This document shows, in pieces, positions 11,819 through 24,744 of a stretch of 64,000 nucleotides of DNA. Position 1 is the stretch's first letter. Every line of letters begins with the position of its first letter. The notes beneath the pieces are model-generated. The model was not told the DNA's origin, ran no database searches, and worked only from the letters and a program-made list of their open reading frames with translations. The DNA is from Saxidomus purpurata (Eukaryota > Mollusca > Bivalvia > Venerida > Veneridae), in assembly GCA_022818135.1 (NCBI GenBank), contig JAFMSR010000009.1, positions 12,917,608 to 12,981,607 on the forward strand. The letters run 5' to 3'. Both the position numbers and the translations under genes were made by a program.

Positions 11819-11823
11819 TAAAA

Positions 11824-12981
11824 GGTGACAACGGCTTAAATAACAAGAGGCACAAGGTCACAATCTAGTCTTTTCGATAGCACTCACTTAAATGCTCCAC
11901 CGAATGTCTATGTGGTTAGAAAGGGAAACTCCAACTCTATTTTAGTATTTTATGTCATGACATCATTATGTAATTATGTACCATATTTCTCACTTCACTT
12001 ATTTAAAAAGTTAAAAACCTTCCTAAAGATCAGTTCACATATATTGAATATAATAGAATTCTCCTTTCGCAAATTTAAAATTCGCGAATAAGTCTGTCTG
12101 TTAATAAACCCAAAAGTTTTGTCGAATTTTAGCAATGTTAGCTTTCTAATGCTATATAAGCTATATTGGTTCATAACAAAAGAAAAGGAATAATTTTTGA
12201 AGGGCGTATTTACCCAACTGCAGAAATCGATGTTGGCTATTGTTGAAAAAAAATTACCATGTTCAAATACCTACAGAAAAGGTAAATGTGGTCGGATTTT
12301 GGATATGTTTCAATATTTGTTAACTGTCAGCTTGTCAATCATTTATAAATTGTTTTTCGATTATACAACAATAAAGAAAACAAGAGCTGTCACTTGTAAG
12401 AGGAACTACCCCGAAAGTGGTGTCACAGTCTGTGACCTTGACTTTCAAGGTCTGGACATGGTACTTGTCCATGACACTTTATCTCTTATGAGCTGCACAT
12501 TTGTGCCAATTCATTTTAAAATCATTCTATAATGTATAACAGAGTGACAGTCTGAACAGGAAAAAAGTGAAGTATAAGCTTCATTAAACTTTATATTTTT
12601 TCACACAGGAGCAAATATTTACCCATTTATATATTGTCTGATCTTTATCTTTTATATAGAGTTACAGTTCATTGTTACTGCACATCCACACAGTGACGTC
12701 TATAAATGCGTGTAAGTATCAACTTGATCGCTTCGGTGCTCTTGGAAATCTTCTACAGGACGGACCAGTCCATGCAACAACTATATGCATATGCTCTCCC
12801 TACAGGGAGTTCACTAGAATTGACATTGCTTAAAAAGTCTTCCTGTATTGACAAAGTTTTGTTAACAAACACAGGCAGTTAACATTTTGTTCATAACGAG
12901 GTGAACTTTTTACATGGTGCGAGAAAGTCGTAAAAATATGTCTTTACCCATTCTGTTGTAAAAATATATATATATTAAAAG
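11824..12981. other. intergenic DNA with a short repeat fragment
   Basis: Mostly unassigned AT-rich DNA. Around 12383-12500 'caagagctgtcacttgtaag' and 'gtgaccttgactttcaaggt' have the style of another common bivalve interspersed repeat. The 111-codon frame at 12197-12532 spans this and shows no domain. Confidence 0.45.
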
Positions 12982-13798
12982 AAAGTCGGTGTTTTTTCTA
13001 AATTTTATTTTATATAAATCAAAGCTATAGAAATATACAATTATGAGTAAAAAAGGGAAAATATAACACAATAATAACAAGATAATACATGTACAAGTGG
13101 GCCCTAGACAGCCCTTAGTCGTTCACCTGACCAAGCTGAATCATATTTGGTCAAAATCCGAGGTGCTCTTATACCGTACCTTTAACGCAAAGTCATATTG
13201 CAACAAAAATAAAAGTTTTGTCTCTAGAATGCCATGACAGTAGAGGTATTTGCATTGATGAACAGCTGTAGAAAAATCATTTTACTGACTGAAGATTAAT
13301 GGATAGGCCACTTTATAACCACATCATGAGAAAAATTTAATGCATTATCAATGATTTTTCAATTTTTCTTAACAGTACAATATAAATACTGTGGAGTTGA
13401 ACCATAAGAATAATTTGGAGAAAATGTTTTGCAAAGACTGAATAAATCTGATCAAATTGCTTTCTTAGATTTATAAAAATTTGCCAGTCAGATTTATTTT
13501 GTCATTTTATAATTGCAGCAGTCAAATAATGATGTTCTAATAGTGTGTTCGTAAGGCTGTTATTCAAACAATCCTACTGAGTAAGTTTCATGCCATTCTT
13601 TCCATTGGTTTAAGACAAGAAGAAACTAAACTATGTTTCTAGATTTGTTTCTATTTCTAGTATTTGTGACAGAAAATGGTGTCTGTATGTGACGTGAATT
13701 TGAACCCTTTCCTGTTCTTTGTACAAGGACAGTGCATGGATACTACAGATCAAGCCTCCTAAAAATCTGCTGTACTGTTTAAAGAAAATGACAACAAT

Positions 13799-14045
13799 GG
13801 ACAACGGAGGCCGGACACCCTATATAATTGTACTATTGGACAACGGAGGCCGGACACCCCACTTGTACTATTGGACAACAGAGGCCGGACACCCCACTTG
13901 TACTATTCGACGACGGAGGCCGGACACCCCACTTGTACTATTAGACAACGGAGGTAGGACAACACCCCACTTGTACTTTTAGACGACGGAAGCTGGACAA
14001 CACCCCACTTGTACTTTTAGACAACGGAAGCCGGACACCCCACCT
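13799..14045 (+). repeat. minisatellite, 35-39 bp unit, seven copies
   Basis: Units of the form 'ggacaacggaggccggacac' plus 'cccacttgtactatt' recur seven times with lengths of 35, 38 or 39 bp. The open frame here (13719-13982) is repeat-derived. The same minisatellite in the second copy at 52990-53140 has about four units. Confidence 0.85.
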
Positions 14046-14814
14046 ATACTATTAGTTCATGCAGAGCTTTTAATTCTGAATTAGATGCATGTAACTTACA
14101 GAGCAATAAAATGCACGATCAGGTGTATGGACAATCAAAACTGATTTCTTCATTGTCATGACAAAAAATGTAAAAGGTACAAAGGTCAAAATTAAGATAA
14201 TACTGTAGTAGATTTGTGTCTAAATCATTTACAAAATACATGTATTATATGTAAGTTTAAATCATTTACCAAATATTAAAATATTTAAGTTTAAATCATT
14301 TATCAAATATTATAATTATGTAAGTTAAAACTAACTGCAACAATATTTCAATTACGAGACAAAGAATGACAATGTTTCACATCTATTAAATTAGACATTA
14401 TGACAGGACTTTCACTATAATTTATAAACCTCAAGTCGAGTTAAAGTAACTTCCTGGAAATGTTTTTAAATCACAATATAATTCTTTAAAATTCAAATTG
14501 AAAACTAAGATGCCAAGCCAAACGTAGAAGTCTCAAAACTTCAAGTCATGAATCCCTAAAAGTGCTATTAAATTTATGAGAAACAACGAATGACAAAAAT
14601 ATAATAAAATAAGTTCTAATTGTGAAACACAATCTTACTTTCTCGTAAGTTCAATTGAGCAAATACGAGAACATTTCTCAGCAGGCTTTATCAAAACTTC
14701 AAAACAAAAGCTGATAAAGCAGTGAATAACATCTATAGACAAACCACTTTCCCCAGATACAAAAATTATGTTACTCTTAACTGATAAGTTTCCACAGAAG
14801 CTGTTCTCTTTTTA

Positions 14815-15200
14815 TTCAAGAATTTCCAAAGAAAACAAAGTTTCTAAATTTACTGATTGTATTTCCAAAGACAAAAAATGTCTCTAAATTTACTGATTAT
14901 ATTTTCAAAGAAAACAAAGTTTCTAACTTTACTGATTGTATTTCCAAAGAAAAAAAGGTTTCTAAATTTACAGATTGTATTTCCAAAGACAAAAAAGTTT
15001 CTAAATTTACTGATGGTATTTCCAAAGACAACAAAGTTTCTAAATGTACTGATTGAATTTCCAAGGACAACAAAGTTTCTAATTTTACTGATTGTATTTC
15101 CAAAGACACAAAGTTTCTAAATTTATTGATTGTATTTTCAAAGACAACAGAGTTTTTAAAAAAAAATTTGGACTGTATTTCCAATGAAATCAAAGTTTCA
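14815..15200. repeat. minisatellite, about 39-bp unit, nine to ten copies
   Basis: Units 'ctaaatttactgattgtatt' plus 'tccaaagacaacaaagttt' repeat with little drift. Because 39 is divisible by three, both strands stay open (14857-15120 plus, 14897-15193 minus), giving 13-residue peptide repeats that are not evidence of a gene. The counterpart at 53890-54300 mixes 39-bp units with shortened units of roughly 28-30 bp. Confidence 0.85.
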
Positions 15201-15363
15201 AATTTTTTTGGCTGTACTATTCACACTGACATCTTTAAAATTTGAGATGTTTAAAAGGAAAGATGTACATTATTTTATGCTAATATCATGCAATTGGTTT
15301 TATTTACATTTACATCAAATGACCTCTTGATGTCTTGATATCTTAACAGACTTTGTTCTGTCA

Positions 15364-15951
15364 GGTATACTTTCAATCTCTTCACTGTGACAATCAAAAT
15401 AAAAAAGACAACCACAATGCTTTAGTGTCCTCTAAAATTGATATTACAGTAGTCACTAAGTTATATTCAACTGTGTAATGTGAGGTTTAAGTCAGTTTGA
15501 AAAAAAACATAAGTTTTCAGTATCCATCTCAAAAATGGTATTCTTTCTAATTTGGGAGATATGCTTGCATCAACGTTCATCTACAAAGAAAATTAAACTC
15601 AATATAAGGAAGCTTTTGAACAATAAAGTTGCATTCATTGTGTTGATAGAAGATTTTACTTGCTCATAATGCAGTGTGACCATTTTACTTTTGTGGGGTC
15701 GCACAACTTACTTTTCATTCATAAACTCTTTTATGTCTCAGAAAAGTAAAACTTTTTGTCACACTATGTAAAGCAAATTAGAGTTAATCTATCAATTATA
15801 GAATGGAACGAAGTTTTTTTTTGACGCAGAAGATAACAATATGCCTTTTGGAAAAAATGGATCAAAGTGTAAATGCACACAGATGCACAAGGTTTGCTTT
15901 CATTTAGTGTTGCAAAGTGAAAAATAAATACTTATACTATATATGGCGAGT
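15364..15951. other. unassigned intergenic DNA
   Basis: AT-rich sequence with no recognisable gene or repeat family. Confidence 0.4.
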
Positions 15952-17118
15952 CCAATTGGGAAAAATATTCCAATTGGAATGATAAGTTTACTGGAATTTT
16001 TAGAAATCCAATTGGAATATTATTTTAGATTTTGATTTTTGTATTTGTCTTAATTAGTTATTGAACGAAAGGTAGGAAATATTTGTTCCTATGTTAATAC
16101 GATAAATCAACATATTTATTTCAAGGACAACCATTACAATAGTTTTCGCTGTAGTTTTTGGAATTCCAAACATTCGCTGGAACGTGTTTGTTCCAGATGT
16201 CAACATTATTCTGGTTGTTGTTGTATGTGAGGACGCGATATTGATCACTAGGTTGTATTGTTATTATTTACGCCCCTTTTTATATATCCTGAATCCAGAG
16301 AAATATATGGCCGAGAAAATAGTAAACGAAATCTTGAACGGGACATAAATTAACATTTCCGGAGGATATGTAGAGAACTTGCTGTTAAATGTCCAATAGT
16401 AGATAGAAGACCTATGCAGTAACGTTGTCAATGTTAATTTCAATTACGTATTCACGGTAAAAGCGTTGATTAGATATAAAACATACATCAACAAATACAT
16501 GTAGTTAGTGTAAACAATACTACTGACGAAAGCAAGCCTTCCTAAAACAACGGACATAAAACGCCTTGGTAATCTTCTGACTGACTGCAGGTTTTAAACA
16601 CGCCTTTTTACCTGGCACTATTTTCATGTTTACTAAAATATTATCCAGAGTTAACCCGGTTTATTCGCGTTAAAACGCAATTAATTGACTGCGTTTAACT
16701 GGCGTTTCAACGCGGTGAAAACCATGATGAAAACGGAACAAGAACGTGGTCGCCACTGTAATTCGCGTTTTAAGGTAACAAAAGAATTTCATTATTACTC
16801 ATGGGGCGCTGTAAGCGCCCTTAGTCAAATCTATATTAAACAGCCGACTGTTTTCAAACCGATTATAGTTTTAGAGCTAATCTAGTCTGATTTTGTAATT
16901 ATATAAAATTAGGGACAAAACATATTCATTTGCATTTTCAAACGAGATTTACTGTCGACAGTATTGAATCTTTTTCTTGCTACATAATATTGTACAAACA
17001 GAAATTAATGATTATTTCTACTTAGATCTGCAGATTCCCATCCTAAGGATTTTAACATTCATTCCAATTGGATTTCCAATTGGCACTAAAAATTGAAAAA
17101 AACCGCCGATCCAATTGG
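15952..17118. repeat. interval bounded by two clusters of the palindrome CCAATTGG
   Basis: CCAATTGG occurs at 15952, 15970 and 16008 and again at 17064, 17076 and 17111, three sites at each end of a 1.17-kb segment. The interior contains 'ggcgctgtaagcgcc' near 16805 and no coding sequence. The layout suggests subterminal motifs of a small transposon, but I see no clean terminal inverted repeat. Confidence 0.4.
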
Positions 17119-19374
17119 ATTTTCTGATTCACTTATTGGAAAATTGTCATTTTCCATGGTTTTGAACCTGTCTACAAGTTTCAAACATAAACGTATCTCT
17201 TTGAAATTTAAAACATTTATTCATACGATAAAGACCTTTGCGTAGACATATAACTCATAGTTATAAGCCAAACACACTTCGATTTCAGTTTGAAAACTTT
17301 TGGAATTCCAAAAAGATCGCTGGAACGTGTTACAGTACTAACAGTTTCACCAGAATACGTTGATTAGATTTAAATGTTTATATTATTTCAAGAAATAATT
17401 ACAAAGCTTTCACAGTTTGTTTCGCTGGTAGAAATATTTCCAAGCTCTAAAATTATGTATTTTAAAGGCAGATTTTACCTTGATAAACCCATTATGAAAA
17501 GCATTTTACGTGGCTAGATTTGCTTCCTCATGGACCTCATGAACACGACGAAAACACAGATATCGTGTGGCGTAATTTTAAGTACTGTTTTCGAAATATT
17601 TTTTAAAATTGCCCTTCGAGCATGAAACAAAGAGAACAATAGGTTTCGGACGAAGATAAAGTACACTTCATTTCATAAATCGAAAATATATTATTTTCAT
17701 TTGTGGGTTTGCTACTTGTCCACATTCTAAATTTAAAGTCCTATTCATTCACTATTGTAATTCTTTCAATTTCGAATCATTCCAGAGACTTACTCCAGAT
17801 GAAAGTAACTACATGTATGAAACTACATGTATAAAGAGAGAGGTAGAGGAAGCATCCTATCTAAATGACACTTTAATCATGTCACTAATAGAGATCAAAT
17901 GTTAGAACATGCAAACCCTATGCAAATACACTACATCAGCGATAATGCGGCTGCACTACATTATGTCTACAAAATTCAAAATGTTCTCCCTTGTCAAATA
18001 CAAATTTACACTTTAATTCTTCCTCTGTAAAGGATACCGTAATATTTAAAAAATGCAAAAGCTCGTCCTTTAAATGATGGACAGTAATTATGAATTTTTA
18101 GATCTATTAGAATTATTAATTGCCTAAGCGTTCATCATGACCTTGTGTATCAAATGTAATGAAGAATTACAACCGCTAGACGTTGCATTTTTGTTACGGG
18201 AGAATATTCTAAAGGATTTGTATGCAAACTTTACAGTAAATCAGCTTTAGTCGTTTTTATTAAGCCAGTATTGACACTTTTATCACTTGTATCAATTTAA
18301 CATTTTACATAATTGTCACTTGGAGAGGCTTGTAGACAGCTTCTATCAAAATCTATGTCACTGTAATTGTAACAATTGTGTCCGTCATTTTGAAACCTTA
18401 CATGATGATAGCATAGACAAGTTGATGATCCCTATTCAATCATATATGATTTCCAAATATCCCTCTGCAGTTGTAATCTTCTCTCTAGAGTTCTGATTAG
18501 GAAGACGAATATTCGTTTTCATAACAGTTTTGCTTTTGTCAGTTATTATTTAGCTACACGTAAGATAATAGTGTTCTAGTTTCTACATTCAGACAATATT
18601 CTGAATTTAACCCTTGAGCTATGAACTTTGTGTTTTCCTTGGTTTCTAACGTTGTTTTACAATATACTAAAAGAGCAATCACGGCTCAGTGCTCGAAATT
18701 GGACTAAACGTGTTCATAGAAAACGTCAATGAAGGATTTACTTTTTCTGCACCGCATCTTCATCCATCTTGCACTTGTATAGCTTTAACTGCATTGTAAA
18801 AGCTATATCTATACATTTTGCTTTCCTATCCTTTTTTTTGTTTTGCGAGTTGTGTGTAAGCTGTATATAATCCTGGTAAGGAATCTTCATCACAGGAATG
18901 AATTAGTAGCGTCACATAGACTGATTGTCCTCAAATATGAATACTGAAAAATCAGAAAGTTGCGAATTACAAAATTTCAGACTTTTGCAAAGTTTAAATT
19001 TAAATTTAAAAGTTGGTCCGGTGTCGAAGAATAGTCACCTTCACTCCATTCAAATCAAATGAATTTCTGAGATTGATAATTGCGCTCATCTGTATTTTAC
19101 GTCTATATCCATTAAAATCAGTGAATTATCGGATATACATATATAGATTTCAGTACACACTATTATATGCTTTCATATAAGGCTGTTGAAATACATATTC
19201 ATTGAATAAAATTGTAGCTCACTTATACTGGAAGTAACTACTTCGATAGCTTAATTGAAGTAATCTTTTAGTATTCACATACATATTCGTTAAATGTTTT
19301 TCGGTGGTTTATCGAAATATTACGATAGATTATGCCCGATAAACTCACTGTTCACTCAGTAAAATTATCGATAA
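17119..19374. other. unassigned intergenic DNA
   Basis: The sequence is AT-rich. 'ttttggaattccaaa' and 'cgctggaacgtgtt' at 17300-17325 repeat, in the same orientation, phrases at 16155-16190. The short frames (for example 18287-18496) have no known domain. Confidence 0.4.
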
Positions 19375-20316
19375 AACTCCTTAACACTGATTATTTCTGC
19401 GCAACAAAAGCATTTAAATATTCGAGACAAAATTGCAATATGGAAATAAAGATCGACAGCAAAATCTTGAACGCATGAACATTAGCGTTTATGAAAATAT
19501 ATCCACTTCATTTGACGTTAAGTGACAAAAAAAAGAAAAAAATGAAAAACCTCGGCATGATCAGCCCTTGCAAATCTGCTATCACAAAGTAAACTCATGT
19601 TAACATATACAAAATATCAATGAAACAATGTTGAATAAACTGAAACAAATAAAGCCATTAAAAACCCATCTTGGACCGACTAACAGGCATACTTCATAAA
19701 AGTTACGAAACTTTCTTGGCGAATTCGCCGGGATTCTACTTGTTTGTACATGAGTTTTTCGGTAAAATAAAATGACACGGAACATCCACTGGTGCAATAA
19801 AAAGCAGCATCTGTTTTTAAACATGCTAGACCCGCCCTTAAAGATCAAAACTATCTATAAAAAATATTTTAAAAAGTTACCACATACGTGAATCCCATAC
19901 CAACTGTAATCGCGATATGGCTATATTTCCGAAGGAATCGGAAACGCCCGGTTGCGAGATAACCATGTTACCTTTTGAATAATAGCCGACTACCAAACCA
20001 TGGCGGAGCTATCAAATCGGATAGTTGAAATATACATTGTGTATATGTTAACATTGTGTGTGGTGGGCTATCATGCCGAGGTCGCACAAGTATTAGGCCC
20101 TATGCTCTTGTTTATTACAGAATTTCCATCTTTGTCGTTTACTTAACATGTGTAATTTTCTTTCATTTTACGTCAAATGCTGTGGTTATACATGTATTTT
20201 CATAACGTAAATGTTAAAGCGATCAAAATTTTGCTGTCAATCTTCATTTCCACATTGCAATTTTGTCTCGATATTTAAATGTTTTTCTTGAGCAAATATT
20301 ATCAGTGTTAAGGAGT
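19375..20316. repeat. diverged inverted-repeat element
   Basis: The left part 19375-19568 matches the reverse complement of 20067-20316. Paired phrases include 'ctccttaacactgat', 'cgagacaaaattgcaat', 'gacagcaaaat(c/t)ttga', 'catttgacgt' and 'cctcggcatgat(c/a)agccc'. The arms are older and less alike than those of the foldback at 3137. The unit 'cgagataaccatgt(t/c)acc...' plus 'accatggcggagc' at 19950-20020 is repeated directly at 20343-20410. No coding capacity is seen. Confidence 0.65.
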
Positions 20317-20410
20317 ATTAATCAATATGCCTCATTACATTTCCGAGATAACCATGTCACCGTCTGAATAATAGCTGACTATCAAACCATGGCGGAGCCA
20401 TCAAATGAGA

Positions 20411-23400
20411 AAAACAGGTACTATGGAAATTCGCCGGGAAGAAATTAGGTATTTATGGTGTGTTTGTTAGATAAAGCAAGTCGTTAATGTGTCGATTGAG
20501 GCACATAAAACATATGTTTATCGAAGTCAGTTTACTTTTAAATGTAATAATGAGTGTAAAATTTACAGGGTATCTAGTGACTTGGGGTTTCGTATATTCG
20601 GAACCTTCATACCTAGCGTTATTATATAGTAGGTAGTGAGATATTATTAAAGTGGATGGGACCTTTTGCATGAGATACGTGTATGCATTTAAATAGTAAG
20701 GAAAATCGAATACATATGTCGGATCAGACGAATGCGAAGACAATTCGGTATTTAGATAACATTTCCACGATATACCTTGCCAACACTTGGTTTAATGGTT
20801 TAATAGCATTTAATCATTAAAAAGAACGAACTACAGCTTATGAGTATATTTGTTAATACTTCCACGATGGCGCTTTACCAAGGATTAAAAAGTTAAAGTT
20901 AGCTATGGTGGTATGTCACAGGTCTAAAAGGGCATACATCTGCGACACTTTACTGGATACACAGAATACAGACTATAATATACTATCAACGGTAAGTATG
21001 TGTGTACACTTTCATTTCAATCCTTACAAGACTTTGCTTTACAATCTGTCCCATGTCATATGAAATATAAACAACAGATATGTCTGAGTTTGAAGGGGAA
21101 TAACTCTGCAACACCTTGATGTATACACACTAAAATCATGACTTACCAATCTACTATTCATGGTCATTACGTGTACAAATATTCAAAGGGGCATTATTCT
21201 ATAACAGCTGATGTTGTCCCCGTCTTAAATACAAAATGATTTGTGAGGCAAGTTAAGCCGGGATATACCCTAATGTAAGTACATTTATTTTATCTAAACA
21301 ACCGGTAACGTAGAACATATATAAAGAAAAGAAGTAATAACGTGTCACACTAGTCAAAAGAAAATATGTTCCCTTCACAAAGCACAGGGAAGTATCCTAT
21401 GTCAACAGTGTGTTGATAAGAAGCCTCAAATATGTTGTCAACAATTTTCGATCTGTAATCAACTATATCTAAGCTTACATATAAAAGCCAGGATCATTGG
21501 TTCATATGGATAATGGAGAGCAAAACAAACAAATAATACCGTACCTCGTGAAAATTATTTTGTGAGGTTGAAATATAAGGACAAACATGAAATGTTGTTT
21601 GTTAAGACCAGAGTTATAATGTTTCTCAGCATTTAAAACATTTTGTTGAATTGATCATTTAAGCCATATCATATAACTATAGTAATGACATATAATTTGC
21701 ATCGTGCAAGGTATTTAAACTGCTTAACAGACTTTAAGACATAATTGAAATTGGTACCGTTTAAGTTAGTAAGTTTATACTATATCTTTGTCGAATCCCA
21801 CGTCCCCCTCTTTACGCTATGCTCCATCGGTGATACAGGAGTTGCAACGGAATATTTAACGGGGGTTCCGACGATGATACTATATTAACATTTGATACAT
21901 CTGCATATTGAGAGGGCAAGGGAAGTTAGCATCGCCACTATATGTAGAACTATCTAAATCTATTCTTTAAATAAAAGATAAAATTGAAATCTTTGAGTAG
22001 CTATAGCAAACGGAGCAACAGTTCTACTGCTACATTTAGTTATAACGTAGAACAACTGAAGTAATTGCCTATTTGCTGAAATCGTGAGTGTATAATTTGT
22101 TTTCTGTATTCAATATAGTTTTGTTTAGCCTTGCAAAGGTATTTTAAAAAGGCAATCTATATTTACTTTTTACCAAAATTTTCAAATGCAATTTCTTTTA
22201 AAGCAAACGAAAAAGCAAACACGATAATACATTTTCCTGTGATTTTATCAATAAGACGCTGGTTTAAATTTAAGGAAGTCTTCCCTGTGGAGAACATACC
22301 ATTTCAGATTGATTGTTGTAGTCAGATTATATCTTTGTTATGGCAAAACATATTCTGCATTACTGAAATAAGATTACAATGCATCATGATGAACCGGCAT
22401 AATTTTATAAACATTTTCGTCGTCAGGTTTGCTTAAAATGCTTTTACAATCTGGCCCATGGTTGCAATGTTATTAAAAGTTACTTATCCTAAGAAGAATA
22501 TAAAATCATGTGAATTTGAAAACTGCAGGACTTGATCTTTGATAGAAAGCTGGGTGTAGCAGTTATTGGACGAGGTGGCATTATGAAAAGACGCATACCA
22601 GCAGTTTGCATGTAAAGTCTCATACAGATTACTGACCGGAGGATAACTGCTGAATTTGATCAAAATGATCATTTATAATACAACACAATAGTAAAATTTA
22701 CAGACCTGATTAACTATAAAATAACGAGTTAAAATAAAGATAAAATGTTTCAACTACAATTCAAATAACCTAACAGTCATTTAAATATTGCAATAAAAAC
22801 TTCAGTAATACCGAAACGGACACTACTTTAATCCTAAGATAGAAGATACTATAGCTTTTTTCTATTAAAAACCCAACACATCGATTCATCGACACATTGT
22901 TTCAGAATGTGTTTTATATGTAAGTCAAGTAAGATTTGTTCTAAAGACTTATAAAGGTTAGAAAATGTAATGATATAGTGCAACTGAAATATCAAATTAT
23001 TGAAATCATGTCTTAAAGCAACTAACTCAGAATACACTCGGACATGCCAAACCTTTGTCCTGCTTACGGCAAAAAGTAATTTCTCAATTTATACAAGTGA
23101 AAACCTTAGAAACGTTTCATAAAAAGTTGTGTAAATACTTAATAAAGAGTTTCAACTGAGTCTAAGTCTTCAAATCACGTAGCCAAAACAGACCATGATC
23201 AACTTCGATATTTAATCAGTTATTTGTCAGTAAAGTCTAACGTAATCAATACATATAAATAAGCATGTCCAGTTTAGAAGTGTTAATACAAAGAATACTA
23301 CGCCGGTTTGCTACTAATATATTTATCTACAAAGGTAAAGAGAAACTATTGTGCGATTCAGACACCTAATCAAGTGTTTTTGCCTTCTGTATAAGAAATT

Positions 23401-23736
23401 GAAATTTTAAATAACGAATATTGTGACATTCTGAAATTGATCGAATGTATCTTCGGATCGATTGTTTCATGTGACAGAATTTTCACAAATTTAGCAACAG
23501 AAATAAATGAAAAAACATCCGTAATGATATACATGTATTTATTAATTGAGAACCGCACTCTATTTTCATCTATTATACAAATACCTGGTCGAACACTGGT
23601 TAAAACATTGACTAAATATTCGAAATGATACTTGACTAGTATTTGGGACAAATGCTTTGTTTAATTTCAGATTACCTGTGTGTAATTGCTAAGCGGTCGT
23701 TATTGTCTTAAGATGTTACAGTTTTCTTTAAGTCAT
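20411..23736. other. unassigned intergenic DNA
   Basis: A long AT-rich stretch with only short chance frames on both strands (up to about 100 codons, no domain). I found no splice-flanked conserved exon, RNA gene or repeat that I can name. Confidence 0.4.
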
Positions 23737-23800
23737 TTGTGCGGCGGCCGAGTGGTTAACGCTCTGGGCTACCAATCCGGGGATCCTCGGGGTGTAAGAC
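23737..23800 (+). repeat. possible tRNA-derived SINE head
   Basis: 'gcggccgagtggttaacgct' resembles a class II tRNA (Leu/Ser) D-arm with an A-box-like GGCCGAGTGGTTAACGC. A weak B-box-like 'ggggatcctcggggtg' follows. It does not fold into a full tRNA cloverleaf, so a SINE fragment is more likely than a working tRNA gene. Confidence 0.35.
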
Positions 23801-23975
23801 GACTTACGTGCATTACTTGTGACGTAACGTTATAAACAATGTGACGTCACTTTCCCAAACATAGCATCTAAAGAACGTTTGTTTTCATACTAAAATGCAT
23901 CATTTCGATAAGTTTGTATATCTATTTCAAAGTGCAAGACGGTATGTAAGAAAAAGTTTCTTCCAAGAGATAATT

Positions 23976-24085
23976 GGTTCAGATGGAAATATCCGTCACT
24001 TCGGGTAACTGTTTCGCGGGAACTCGGCAGGTTCTCGTTCCCGCCAAAACAGTAACCCGAAGTGACGGATATTTCGATCTGAACC
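23976..24085. repeat. 110-bp hairpin with CGGGAAC/GTTCCCG core
   Basis: Arms such as 'atatccgtcacttcgggtaa' and its complement flank a core reading 'gcgggaactcggcag' and 'ctcgttcccgcc'. Pairing continues outward weakly ('gtttctt' at 23956 with 'aagaaac' at 24099). The core is shared with the hairpin at 26984-27141. Confidence 0.8.
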
Positions 24086-24744
24086 TCGTGCTCATTTAAG
24101 AAACTAATAATCTTGGATGGTAAACCATAAGCACATCTAACAAACAAACAACTAAGTCATTGCTGCTATTATTCACAATGCAGAGGTACTGGAGATAGAT
24201 TAGATTGAATTATAACACCGTCACTAAATCTTCCTTGTTTCGATAACAAGAAAATATTTTTTAACTTTTAAAACAACGATGCTTTGTTTTTTGCAGTTGA
24301 TATGGTCAACATAGATAATAAAACTTCATGATGCAGATACAAAGCACGAGTTTTACCTTATACGTGATAGGGAAGATATTGCATTCCCAAAGTTGACGAG
24401 AATAAGGGTGTGATAAAAAAACTGTGTGTTACGTTTATGAGGTTAATCAGATGAACAGTAGGGTACAATTTTAACTTAACTGTATCGAAATTGCTGCTGT
24501 AAAATGCCCGATGATTGACTAGGACTCTCACTAAATGTGAGATAACTTAATTTGCCGACTTTAGAAATGGACACTGGTGATATTATTGTTCAGCAACTAT
24601 CAAATTAAGGATCGATTTAAAGAATAGTGTTTGAAGTTTAACTTAAATGAGATATGAGACTTTCAATATAGTTCAGTCAGAGTGAAAGCGGTAGAATATT
24701 TTGTATTGTTAAGTCATGAATTTGAACTGGTATCCGTTTTCTTT
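24086..24744. other. unassigned intergenic DNA
   Basis: AT-rich, with no recognised feature. Confidence 0.4.

Larger units (their letters stand above)
12982..15363 (+). mobile_element. 2.4-kb dispersed repeat, copy 1 of 2
   Basis: This aligns collinearly and in the same orientation with 52299-54459, from 'aaagtc(g/a)gtgttt' to 'ttaacaga(c/t)tttgttctgtca'. It includes 'gtgggccctagacagccctt' near 13097, a 35-bp minisatellite and a 39-bp minisatellite. No coding sequence or clear terminal repeat is visible, so its class is unknown. The head resembles the 'gggcc...agccctta-gtc-g-tcacctga' start of other repeats here. Confidence 0.75.

Noticed and set aside
13719..13982. Open frame with DNGGRTP-type peptide repeats
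   Set aside because: It is the translation of a minisatellite within a dispersed repeat; the second copy has a different unit number.
23737..23810. Functional tRNA gene
   Set aside because: It lacks a complete cloverleaf and acceptor stem; it fits a SINE head better.
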